Assembly (NCBI GenBank): GCA_002964805.2
Contig: PUDQ02000001.1
Coordinates: forward strand, 8,146,001 to 8,210,000
Source: Trametes villosa
Lineage: Eukaryota; Basidiomycota; Agaricomycetes; Polyporales; Polyporaceae
Reading direction: 5' to 3'
Length of the DNA stretch: 64,000 nt
Shown here: positions 24,011-36,312 of the stretch, piece by piece
How the letters are laid out: each line of letters starts with the position of its first letter
Position numbering within the stretch: position 1 is the stretch's first letter
Notes under the pieces: generated by a model
Databases searched by the model: none
What the model was told of the DNA's origin: nothing
The model's input: the letters and a program-made list of their open reading frames with translations, nothing else
Made by a program: the position numbers and the translations under genes

Positions 24011-25053
24011 ATGTCGTACGCGGCCTCGACACAGATACCCATGTTCAGCGGCTTCAACGCCCAAATGCCTCCGAACGACGCAGAGCTGGCCTCTCAAGCA
24101 CTCCAGGAGGAGATGATGTACCGATTCCCCTCATTCGATGCCGACGCTGCTGTTATGCTCGGGCTGTCAATACGGAAACGCTTTCGCGCCTCTTCGCGGC
24201 ATGTCAAAGTCCGCGGGATGATCATCTCCATACAAACCATCGCCGGGCACACCTTGTTCTCATGCACCGTGGGTAACCTGGGAGGCGTCGACGGAGGGGG
24301 CGACGTGAGCCTGGACAGCTGGGCGTGTTTGGAGGTATGTGCCACTGTGGAACTGTGGACAGGTCGTGGGAGTGACTGTATGGTGTGGGATGAAGGGTAT
24401 GGTGGCGGTCGTGCGGAAGACAGGCCATTCAAGTTACTACGTTGAGAAAGGCATGAACGCGATGGGAAAGACTCCCCGACAGCTCGGCATACAAGGGGAA
24501 TACAAAATCAATGGTGGAGGTGAGTGCCAGTAGGTCCAACGATCGACCATCTGTCCAACCGAGTAACATTCCAGCTTTCCCTATTTGGCTCGAGGTGAAT
24601 GGGGTACCTCGGACAGGTTGACCAGAATACTGAGTGCAGAACGCTAGAATGCACCTTGCTGTCCAATTGCTGTGGTGGCTTGCTATTCTGGTTCTAGTCA
24701 AGACGACCACCATGTAAGTCCACACGTTCTTAACACAATACACGATTCACGTCGTTTACCTGGTGTAGATTGTGGTCACCGCCGTGCGAGACTACCTGAA
24801 GAAGATAGCGAGAGACGGCGGCATACCTCCGCCTCCATCCACCATGGCGCCAAGCGTCCCCAGCATGCCGATGCCGCTGACGCACCAAACCACCGGGCGT
24901 CCCCCAAGCACGGTAGGCAGAAGACACACGGACTCACGCTCGTACGGAGGGACTTACAGCGGTTCGCAGGAATGGATGCGAGACCCGGCGTCCCGAGGTT
25001 TGCACGACCATGACGACTTTGACAGACATGGGGATTCCGAATATCGTGATTAG
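24011..25053 (+). CDS. UPF0303 / DUF336-type protein (YBR137W-like)
   Basis: Exon 1 encodes LQEEMMYRFPSFDADAAVMLGLSIRKRF and GHTLFSCTVGN. It splices from GAG|GTATGT to GMVAVVRKTGHSSYYVEKGM, then INGG-AFPIWLE, then NAPCCPIAVVACYSGSSQDDHH, then IVVTAVRDYLKKIARDGG. Order and spacing match UPF0303, a family with a heme-degrading-like (DUF336) fold. The yeast member YBR137W has been linked to the tail-anchored protein (GET) machinery, but the biochemical role is unclear. The long C-terminal extension (about 85 residues, Pro/Ser/Asp-rich) is unlike the short bacterial proteins. Two introns, one of 53 bases before NAPCC, are needed to restore the core. Confidence 0.8.
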
Positions 25054-25109
25054 GCGGGGCTGGGTAACCTACAATACATAGTCGTAGCACTGGGAATGCG
25101 TCGCAAGGA

Positions 25110-25767
25110 TCACTCGGACCCGCTGTCCTGTCCCTCGCCGCGCGGCTGACGAAGGACCTTGATGCTCTCTGTGACTGTGTCAGTCTTGGACTAGCTGCCT
25201 AGGTAGAGCACGCGTACCATGTCTCAGGAAGATCTGACGCTGCCCCTCAGGAGAATCCGGGTCCGCGTTCGGGTCGGGCTGGCGCAGCTCGAAGTTGGCT
25301 TCGGCGAACACGAGCGATCCGCGCTTCAGGGTGCGAAGGTAGTTGTTCGCGCCGGGGTTGAAAGACAGAACGTGGTGCCACGTGGTCGTGGGTTGCGCTC
25401 CTGTCCTGACGTGAGTTCACAGACCAGGCAGAAGCTCCAGCAAGGTCGACATACCCTCTGGTACTGGCCCGCTGTTGGTCGTTGCGATAGTGTAGCTGGA
25501 GTTCGCGTCAGTAAGTGAACTCGCGCGCCAGCGGCTGAGGTTGGCGTACGAGATGTATTCCTTCTCCGTCTTGGTGAACCGAACCTCAGGATCCTTCCCT
25601 AGACGGCCGATGAGAAGCATTTTCGCCATATCGGCAGAACGCGAAGAGGTGGTGGAGAATGCCTGTGTGTCTCGAGACGTTAAGCACCCCAAAGGTTACG
25701 CGCCGTATCCAAAAATACTTACGCGCAGGGACGCGCGAGCGGCCGCGCCGCGAGACAGAGAGAGCAT
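25110..25767 (-). CDS. RIM1: Mitochondrial single-stranded DNA-binding protein (RIM1)
   Basis: The first exon MLSLSRGAAARASLR splices to AFSTTSSRSADMAKML, together a mitochondrial presequence. The SSB fold follows: MLLIGRLGKDPEVRFTKTEK, EYIS|YTIATTNSG (a 54-base intron between them), TTTWHHVLSFNPGAN, LRTLKRGSLVFAEANFELRQP, and a final RQIFLRHESIKVLR. Family knowledge: Rim1/mtSSB coats single-stranded mtDNA at the replication fork. The C-terminus ends GQDSGSE. It is shorter than bacterial SSB, lacking the Gly-rich tail, as usual for fungal Rim1. It is head to head with HBS1, 210 bases apart. Confidence 0.92.
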
Positions 25768-25840
25768 GGCGGGAAGCACAGGGGTGGTGGTGACTGTCAA
25801 GGCGAGCAGCTTGGGAGTCGCCTCGGCGCGACGGGCGGGA

Positions 25841-25869
25841 TCGTAACGGGCGTTACGCGACGCGTAACG
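25841..25869. promoter_or_regulatory. Palindromic element in the RIM1/HBS1 promoter
   Basis: A perfect 19-base palindrome CGTTACGCGACGCGTAACG occupies 25851-25869 (9-base arms, 1-base centre). A third copy of the core CGTAACG precedes it at 25842-25848. The centre contains ACGCGT. It lies midway between the two divergent start codons and looks like a dimeric factor site; the factor is unknown. Confidence 0.5.
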
Positions 25870-25977
25870 TCACGCGGCGGTGATCTCCAAAGAGGCGCCC
25901 AGTTGACCTCATTCCGTCCAACCACCAGGCGCATATATCGCAGCTGTACACTATCGCCTGCTTGTATTCTACCCGCC

Positions 25978-28549
25978 ATGTCTCGCCACAGATTTGTACG
26001 CAATATTGATATCAATGGTGAGCATAACGCTTGGATTGATAGCTCGTTGTTCTGACCATTGGGTGTAGAGGAATTGGACGATGATTACATCTCAGACGGA
26101 GGGGAGGATGATCTTAGTCCTGAGGATTATGGTGCGCATCTTGTCGCGCATTCCGCGTACGTAGGTTGACACTGCAGTAGACCGGATGATGGATGGCTTG
26201 GAGCACATCCGCGCGACATTGGGGAACGAGCACCAGTCCGGACTTACGGACCAAGAGATCAAGGACTCGCTGTACGAGTTCTACTTCGATGTAGAGCAGG
26301 CGATAGCGGACCTACTTGGTATGTTCCTCTCAGGTCACATGCAATGCACATGAACTCACACACTCCCAGAGAAGCAAGAGCGCAAGTTTGCCCAACGGGA
26401 ACGCCAAGGTGAGCTTCTTGCCGGTTGACCCTTTGCCCTTGCCCTTTGCCTTCGTATCCCTTCCCTCTCTCTTGTGGTCTCTGTGGCGTCGTGGACTGGC
26501 ACCCTTGCTACTCCAAAGTATGCAGCGGCGAGAAGGTGCACGTCCTGTCCAGCCTGGAGAACACCGCATAGCGATGAACTAACATGCGTCCGGGCATCTG
26601 CAGACGAGCATGGAAAGCCGCTACCACTCCCTCCCGATGATGGCGACTGGTCGTCGACTACCGACAGTACTTCGGGTCGTCACAACGTCCCCTTCGTGCG
26701 CCTGACTCAGAGCGACTACTTCTCCTCTTCGGACCAAGAGACGACGAGGGCCTCTGTGCGCCCTGGCTCCCTCTACACTATCACCGAGCTCACTGAGATG
26801 TCGGATGATACACGGGGCTGGAGACCCCCCTCGCAACACGTTCAGCCTGCCGTCAACCCATACCTGCAGCCTCTGCAGCCTGGTGGCTCTCGCGCAACGA
26901 TTATATCCTCCGTGACCACTGATTACGGACAACCCATCGGTATGTACCATCCATGTCCAGTAGAAGATTTAAATAAATTCTGACCACCATCACCAGAACG
27001 CCCGTCTATACGTCCCGAGGAGGTAGCAGTGTCTCCCTCGCCCTCGGCGCTTCAACGCCTCTCGTATCAAGAGGGTTCTGCCACCCCGATATCGAGGCGT
27101 ACGCCTTCTTCCTCGACGGATACCATTCCTGCTCCAAGTGCCTCGGGCGTCGCCCCCACGTTCGAGAACCTACCAGACATCCCCGACCTCAAGTCGAAGT
27201 CCTCTTTGCAACGGCCGCTTGACCCATCTCAGACGTCACTGCTCAGCAAGAAGTCGCTAAGGACTACGGAGAACACTAGCAGCGAGAAGAAGTCAAAGCT
27301 CTCTGCACTTGCAAGCTCGCGATCCAGCGCCAGGTCCAGCGTGAGCTCTGTGAGCGCACGGTCGTACATCACGGAGACCGCCTCCGATGTGACCTACCCC
27401 GCTTTGCGGCCTTCCGCCGCGTCGATGGTCTCGCTAGTACAGGAGAAACGGCTGCCGTCGAGGCCGTCCACCATATCCGAACAGTCGGAGTCCAGCCAAC
27501 CCTCCTCGGAGTGGATGTCGCGGGTCGCAAATGAGGCGCTTCAGGCAGCCCTTGCCCTCGAAGCTCTGGATAGGGAGCCGCCTACGCCGAAGGAGCCTAC
27601 ATCGCTGTCAATACCGACCTCACGCTCGATGTCAGAGTTATCCAGCACTTCGACGGAAACGACCAAGCCGCCAGCTAAACCCGTATCGCTCAAGGCGTTC
27701 GCCCGGGCGGCGGCTCCGCCCACACACCAGGCGGCACCGTCAGGAAGCTCCGCAGCACAGCCTGCAGCGCCATCTACTTCCCCAGGGCAGCCGCGGCAAC
27801 TCTCCAAGTTGGCTCGCCTTGCACAGGCGAAGGCTCAGGAGCAGACCCGGACTTCAACGCCAGAGGCCACCTCTCCCGGTCTGATACTACCTCGTTCGCA
27901 CACGGAGTACCTCATCCCCACTGCCAACGGACCGACGGCTACTACCGCCATCACCACTTCGTACCAGTCTCTCGGTAGCCTGCTCACGAAGGACCAGTCC
28001 AAGCTTCCGCCCTCGATGCCGATGCACTACACGTCCTCTTCACCTCCTGGCCGTTCCCCAGCGTCTCCCAAGCCGCCGTCGGAGCCGAAGCGGTCGAAGC
28101 TCGCTATGAAGAGCAAGTCGGCGCGTGCGAAGCCAGAGCCAGAACCGGAGTACCAGCCGTCGATCTCGCCCGTGATCGACGTGCCAATCTTCTCACCGAA
28201 GACAACCCGTTCGCGTGCGTCGCCGTCGGCCTTTGCCTCGCTGCTCACCGATGACGACCTCCCTCCCCCTCAAGTCGTCGATCCCTCGCAGCCACTCCGT
28301 CGTCACCACAAGGCAGACCGAGAGCATCGCCATCACCGAGAGCGCGGGGATGCGGACAAGACGAAGCGACATAAACACAAGGAGCCCCACGTCGTCCCCC
28401 TGCCGCCGGCACCGCTTCCCTCTTTGCGAGGATTCGCGTTTGACGTCCCGAGCCCGGACGATATTGTCTTCAACGCGCGCAAGGGCACTTCGCTGGGCCA
28501 GCGCACCGGGTCTACCCAATCACCTCTCTCTGTCGGCTCATCACGTTGA
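25978..28549 (+). CDS. Predicted SKI7-like isoform of the HBS1 locus
   Basis: Exons 25978-26017, 26069-26131, 26178-26318, 26370-26408, 26604-26939 and 26997-28549 join in frame to 723 residues and end at a TGA (28547-28549) before the GTPase exons begin. The shared N-terminus is [20 protein letters not shown], then a helical domain ([28 protein letters not shown]) as in Hbs1 proteins. The last two exons encode over 600 mostly disordered residues rich in Ser/Pro. Near the end is [18 protein letters not shown], which resembles a motif I recall from Ski7-like isoforms of HBS1. An AATAAA sits at 28655-28660. Family knowledge: Ski7 links the cytoplasmic exosome to the Ski complex and in many species is a splice form of HBS1. 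The isoform is predicted, not shown. Confidence 0.6.
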
Positions 28550-30718
28550 CCGACCCTTTCACCTTCTTATTCTATTTGCCCCCTCTTTCGATTCTTATTC
28601 TTTCTTTATCGCCTCGCACACGGACGGTTCCCATGTACTAACATGTAGTTTTCCAATAAAATGTAGCTGCCAAAGAACGCGAGAAAGCCGCGAAGGCGCA
28701 AGCGCAAGCGCAGACGCAAGGCAAGAAAGGCCATGCTCCGCCGGCCGCTAAGAAGGGGGCTGCAGCCCCTGCGAGCAAGACCGCACCACACCCGCCCGCA
28801 CGCAAGGACAGCGCGATGAACCAGAGCGAGATCGATATGGCCGGGCTGAACCTGAACGAAGACGAACCGAGTGGGGTCATTCCCGACGAGCCTGCGAAAC
28901 CGCCCGCGGCTATCGAGAAGCTGATCGAGGAGGCGAAAGCTGCGCTTACTGCCCAGGAGCAGGGGGACAAGCGGTCTCTGAGTCTAGTAGTTATCGGTAT
29001 GTCCTTCTAGATGCCGGGTCCCAACACACGAAACTCATGTCGCGTAGGCCACGTCGACGCGGGCAAGTCGACCCTCATGGGCCGATTGCTGTATGAGTTG
29101 GGGCGGGTCGACGAGAAGAGGCGCATAGCCAACGAGCGCGGGAGTGAGAAGATGGGTAAGAGCAGCTTCAGTTGGGCTTGGGAGCTCGACGGCACCCAAG
29201 AGGAGCGAGAACGGTAGGCCCCCAAACTTACACCTACCGCCTTTATATGCTCACGTTAGGCAGGGGAATGACGATGGACATTGCGTTGCAGACGTTGGTC
29301 ACCTCCCACCGGGTGATCACCATCCTCGACGCTCCCGGGCACAAGGACTTCATCCCCAACATGATCTCTGGCGCATCCCAGGCAGACTCCGCACTTCTGG
29401 TTGTCGACGCGGCGGTAGGAGAGTTTGAGGCTGGTTTCGAGCGCGGCGGCCAGACACGCGAGCATCTCCTCCTAGTGCGGAGTCTCGGTGTTAGCCAAGT
29501 CATCGTGGCTGTCAACAAGCTGGACCAGGTATGCGGAGACTGCAAGTGTGCAGAGATTCACCGCTGATCGTGTACAGGTGGAATGGTCCAAAGCTCGTTA
29601 TGAGGAGATCTGCGAGCTCCTGAAGCCGTTCTTAGTCCAGTCGGGTTTCCATCCCAACAAGACGCGGTTTGTGCCTGTGGCGGCCATGGAGGGTATCAAC
29701 CTCGCCCAGACAGGATCGAAGTCGTTGCCACTGTACCAATGGTACAAGGGACCGACGCTTGTAGACTTGCTTGGTGCGTCTCACCAGTCTGGCTGTACCC
29801 ATCGACGTGCGCTCACCGCCATGTCACAGATACTCTCGATCCCCCAACCCGTGACATCGGTGCCCCCCTGCGCTTTCCCATCTCGAACGTCTACAAGGGC
29901 CAGACGTCTGGCATCTCTGTGTCTGGGCGTGTATGTGGTGGGGTTATCGTTGCTGGTGAACGTCTCAGGATCATCCCGGGAGACGAGTCAGCCACAGTCA
30001 AAGGTGATATCCCTGTGCGCTCGTTTGTTCGTATTATCCAGCTGACACGAGGATCTCCCAAGCTATCGACAACGACGGCGACAGCCTCCCTTGGGCCGGA
30101 GCGGGTTCCAATGTCAACCTGACTCTTACTGGAGTCGATCCCATCTCGCTCAACATAGGAAGCGTGCTATGCCGACCAAACGACGTCGTGCCTCTGGCAT
30201 CGACCTTTTCTGCCCGGATTATCGTGTTCGACATTCAAGTACCAATCACTGCCGGCACCTCGGTAAATCCACTTCGCATACTTGCCTGACCAAATATCTG
30301 ACTTGAGCCCTTGGCAGGTTGAACTCTTCCACCACTCTCGGGACGTCCCTGCTTCTATCTCCCGCTTGATCTCGGTCTTGGACCGAACAAACGGCAGCGT
30401 ACTCAAGAACAAGCCAAGGTGCGTAAATCCTCCTGTCCGCTCCCGCTTATTCTGATCGTTCGGTCGCCCCGCAGGGTTCTGACGAAAAACATGTCGGCGG
30501 AGGTTGAGATCAGCTTGCGCAGCTCAACATACTCTGGCCCGGCCTCGAGGACCCTGCCCATCCCCCTCGAGCCTTTCTCCGTCAACAAGGATATGGGCAG
30601 GATCTTGATCCGCCGAGGCGGTGAAACGATTGGTGCCGGTAAGCCATCCGCCATGATAGTTATGTGAAGGGGTAATTGACGGAGAACTGTAGGCGTTGTG
30701 GCTGAACTGCTGGCATGA
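25978..30718 (+). CDS. HBS1: HBS1, eRF3-like ribosome-rescue GTPase
   Basis: The GTPase isoform joins exons 1-4 (or 1-5) to 28667-28996, 29048-29213, 29264-29528, 29578-29773 and later exons to a TGA at 30716-30718. All upstream junctions are phase 1, so skipping the disordered exons keeps frame. Motifs: G1 GHVDAGKST, the switch region [12 protein letters not shown]3 DAPGHKDF, G4 NKLD. These are followed by the two beta-barrels ([50 protein letters not shown]). Family knowledge: Hbs1 with Dom34/Pelota splits stalled ribosomes in no-go and non-stop decay. An extra exon segment (28667-28996) is Lys/Ala/Gln-rich (KAQAQAQTQ). A weak donor at 28545 could instead retain the disordered exon in a long fused form. 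Confidence 0.9.
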
Positions 30719-31164
30719 GAACTTGGAGCGTATGCAAAGAAGCTGGAGAAGGAAAGAAGTGATATCAACAGTCTGCTGCTTGGCTATTCGCACATGTATC
30801 GATACAACGAATGTAGCACCTTTTACGCGGGGAAGGTTCCTCTGTACGTTCAGCTCCTGCACGCTTTAGCGTTCCCGGAGTCTACGGCAGCGACCAGTGG
30901 GACCAGGTACTCAAGCGGGACGTGCGATCGGGCCGTATTTGGCCGCCTCGGTGCGAGCGTCATGGGCGCTTCCACCACGCGTTCCGAGGTAGACAGGCGC
31001 GTCCGCCACCGCTGCTTGTCCTCACCCGCCATGCCCCGCAGCTGAATCAGTTCGTACCTTAGCCTCATCGACATAGAACTCGTCGTCCCTCTAGTCTTGA
31101 CTCCTCCTAGTAATATACAGCAACAACTAGGTCTTCCTTGGACTCAGCTGCTCTCTCACCCACG
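30719..31164. other. Intergenic, HBS1 3' end and nucleoside transporter promoter
   Basis: 446 bases between two plus-strand genes. A C/T-rich stretch precedes the ATG at 31165. No clear gene or TATA box is seen. Confidence 0.4.
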
Positions 31165-32800
31165 ATGCCGGAACGACATTCTATATCCGAGGCCGTCTAC
31201 CATCCCATCCCCCAGGCTCCGGTCGCCTCTAACCCAATCCCGGATGGCTCGCCTGACCTAGACATTGACGAGGACTTGGCTCCCAACGTCGTGCATAATC
31301 CTGTCAGAGTGGAATCCAGGGTACGCTGGATACACTTCGTCCTGGGCTGTGCGGTACTATTGCCGTGGAATGGTACGTTCTTCGTGTTCACGCGACGACA
31401 ACACGGTGCCCAGCGACTCATTAACTTTCTCAGTCATGATAACCGCCACGCCCTACTTCCTGTCTCGCCTAGACGGTTCCTCATTAAAGGGCACATTTTC
31501 CTCATACCTCTCCACCGCCTTCACAATTCCGAACTTGCTATTCCTCGCCCATGCAACGGCAACGTCGAAGAAGGTGTGCCATGCCGCTTACTTCGCTCTG
31601 CGGACACGTACTGACCAACTGCAGGCCTCCAACACGCGTCGCGTGCTCTTCTCCCTCGGCTTCCTGGCTGTCCTCTCTTTCATGCTCACGCTGAGCACAT
31701 ATATGCATCCTGCCGCAGGAGGCTTCGTTGCGTTCGTGCTCCTCAATGCGGTCGGACAAGCTGCCGCGGGGTCGTACCTCCAGACGGCAGTAGTCGCTGT
31801 TGCCTCGCTTTTCGGACCCGTAGCCATGCAAGCCGTCATGTCCGGACAAGCTGCCGTCGCGGTCGTCATCAGCAGCGTTCAGGTCATGAGCGCGCTCGCG
31901 TCTGTGCGCGGTGCAAGCTCGAAGGAGATTGCGCCGTCGGCCGAGCCAGAGGAGAAGTCGGCGTTCATATTCTTCAGTCTCTCCACGGCCTTCCTGGTCG
32001 TTTGCGTGGGCGTGCAGATGTGGCTGGTCGGCCTCCCGGCGTACAAGGCCGTTGTATCGCGCGCAGCCACACATCGTTATGGTGCGCAGGAGGAGAACGC
32101 CTTACTAGGCGAATCTGGTGCCGATCCCGAAGACCGTGCCTACCGGAAAGAAGACGAGAAGCAGCACGTTGTGCGGTTAGCCAAGACGAACAAGATATAC
32201 AACATTGCCGTCGCATACGTATTCGTCGTGACCCTGGTACGTTCCCAGCTGATTCGGTTGGGTGCTTTTGCTCACCGTCTTTGGCATGTACAGTCCGTCT
32301 TCCCTCCCATCACCATTTCGGTGCAGCCTACGAGCACTCTCTTCCACCCGCTCGTGTTCAGCGCGGTCCACTTCCTCATGTTCAACCTCGGCGACTTCGC
32401 CGGGCGCACTATCTGCTCGCTGCCACGCCTCCACGTATGGTCCGACCGCCGCCTACTCAGCCTCTCCCTCCTGCGCACGCTCTTCATCCCGCTCTTCCTC
32501 ATGTGCAACGTGCAGTGGGCATCCGCCTCCGCGTCCTCCGGCGGCCCCATCATCAGCTCCGACATCCTCTTCATGCTCATCGTGCTGCTCTTCGGGATGT
32601 CAAACGGCTACGTCTCGAGCATGTGCATGATGGCCGCGCCGTCGCTGGCGCACAATCCCAAGCTGAAGGGCCGCGCGGAGGACGTGGACGTGGCGGCGAC
32701 GGTCGCGAGCTTCTGCCTGGTGGGAGGCCTGGCGCTAGGGGCGATGTTGAGCTTTGGGGTGAGGGCTGTCGTCTGCGATTGCAATCCGTTCATCGCATAG
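31165..32800 (+). CDS. Equilibrative nucleoside transporter (SLC29/FUN26-like)
   Basis: The start is MPERHSISEAVYHPIPQAP, with a cytoplasmic N-terminus of about 50 residues. The first membrane segment, RWIHFVLGCAVLLPWN, splices to VMITATPYFLSRL, giving the ENT signature PWN followed by a Phe/Tyr-containing stretch. Further membrane segments include NLLFLAHATATSKK, RVLFSLGFLAVLSFML, GGFVAFVLLNAVGQAAAG and VAVASLFGPVAMQAVMSGQA. A long loop holds an acidic HRYGAQEENALLGESG stretch. The C-terminal half has FLMFNLGDFAGRTICSLP, then SNGYVSSMCMMAAPSL. Family knowledge: Fun26/ENT proteins move nucleosides across the plasma membrane or vacuole. Three introns. Location in the cell cannot be decided. 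Confidence 0.93.
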
Positions 32801-33342
32801 GACTCGGACTCCGGACGATTAATTGGTCGGTGTGTATGTATGTGTACAGTAACAGCTATACCCGTACGCGGATTTACTAATCACTGTTGACGGCTGCGTT
32901 CGTGCGTTGGTCCTACTGCACCGCCCATGTGTCCTGCTGGCGGAGCAAACAGGGTGGTGGATGGTTGGACTTGGCCTATCAGGATGCGAGCACCGGACCC
33001 GCGAGGGGCTGACTCACTCCCGCTGCAGGTTACGCCCGGTTTCTGCCTGTCAATACCCCTGTAGCTGCTATCGCCACCCGGATGGTACCGCATTAGAGCC
33101 AGCTCTGACCATCTCGGGTCAGGTAGGACCAGGTATCCAAAAAGGCTCGTATTCAATGACGTTTGGTAAACTGTTTTACAAGGTTCTGACTCCTGCCTAA
33201 CGCTTCAGATGACTGGTCATCCGACCCCAGTGGGTGAGAAGCACTCACCGATATATCCCGCAGCACAACGATCCGAATAGACATAGCATGGAGAGCACGA
33301 CGACACGGGAACATACGATAGCGTGCGGTGATTGGCCACGGG
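32801..33342. other. Convergent intergenic region
   Basis: 542 bases between the transporter stop and the VFA1-like stop. Both strands contain open frames of 90-100 codons, but they start with non-ATG codons and resemble no protein. Probably two 3' UTRs. Confidence 0.4.
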
Positions 33343-33990
33343 TCAGGAAGGAGGGTTCGAGGGCAGCCCCATCGGTGCACCCGGCAGCCGGGGCGCGAGC
33401 TCCTTGGCCTGAACTGCCTGGCGGCGCCTGCGGTGCTCCGCCAGACGCAGCGCAAAGATATCGCGGTGCAGGGTGTACCGTTGGTGTGTCGCCGCCGGGG
33501 GCGTGGGCGTCGTCGAGGGCGGGGAGAGGGATCCCGGGACTTTCTTCGAGCTCTGGGTCTCCTTCCCCGCGGCCTTGTCCTTGTCGTCGGTGTCCTTCGC
33601 CTCCTTGTCCTTATCCGCGTCCTTTTCTTTCTCTTTCTCCTTCTCCTTAGCTTTCTCGGCCTTCTTCTTCTGGCGCTCTTCCCACTCCGCCTTCACTTTC
33701 GCGATTTCCTCCGGGCTGAGCCCCATCTTCTGCGCTGCCCCCGCACCCACGCCGTCACCGCTCGTGCCCACCTGACTCGCGAAGCCCGGGTCCGAGAGGT
33801 GGGTATCGCAGGTGTAGAGAAAGTCGACGGTGTTGATCGTCGCGAGCACGGTCGACGTCGGCTTGTGGCAGACGTAGCAGGCCTTCGGCGTGCCCACCGC
33901 CTGCTCGGCCGCGCACGCTCAGTACCACATCGCGCTGACGAGGCGGGCGCTGCGACGCACGCGTTTGTAGTACATATTCGTAAAAGACAT
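33343..33990 (-). CDS. VFA1: VPS4-associated protein 1 (VFA1-like, DUF1742)
   Basis: Two exons, 33990-33961 (MSFTNMYYKR) and 33900-33343, joined by a GTGCGT...GAGCAG intron, give 195 residues. The N-terminal zinc-binding module follows the splice: KACYVCHKPTSTVLATINTVDFLYTCDTHL, with CxxC and a later C/H. A second conserved helix is LSPEEIAKVKAEWEERQKKK. In between and after lies a long Lys/Glu/Asp-repeat segment. The end is HRDIFALRLAEHRRRRQAVQAK. Family knowledge: yeast Vfa1 binds and stimulates the ESCRT ATPase Vps4 at endosomes. The C-terminal part should hold the Vps4-binding (MIM-like) segment; I cannot confirm it by eye. The intron-bearing start is needed for the usual MSF...Y N-terminus. 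Confidence 0.85.
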
Positions 33991-36051
<2,061 letters not shown>

Positions 36052-36312
36052 GCGACTGTCACCTTGTACGGATGACCTACTTGCCTCCGGGGAACGCACA
36101 GCAGTAGATGAAGTAAACCCATGGTGTATTAAGAGGATTAGCAGACCAAGCACTGTATCACATACGGCTTCTCAATTCGACATTTGTCGCTTGTCGCTTA
36201 ACACAGCAGAGTGCTCTGGCAGTCATGAACAGGCGTCATATAATTCATGAAGCAAGCAATAAGGAAGCAAAAACATCCAGAAAGATATACACTATTACCA
36301 GCAGCAGTACCA
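36052..36312. other. Convergent intergenic region
   Basis: 261 bases between the dehydrogenase stop and the stop of the acyl-CoA-binding gene. Nothing recognised. Confidence 0.4.

Noticed and set aside
32002..32880. 292-codon plus-strand frame over the nucleoside transporter
   Set aside because: Shadow of the transporter exons in another frame; His/Arg/Pro-rich.
33353..33366. GGTTCGA, similar to a tRNA B box
   Set aside because: No matching A box at the right distance and no cloverleaf; it lies at the 3' end of the VFA1-like gene. Another at 46742 fails the same way.
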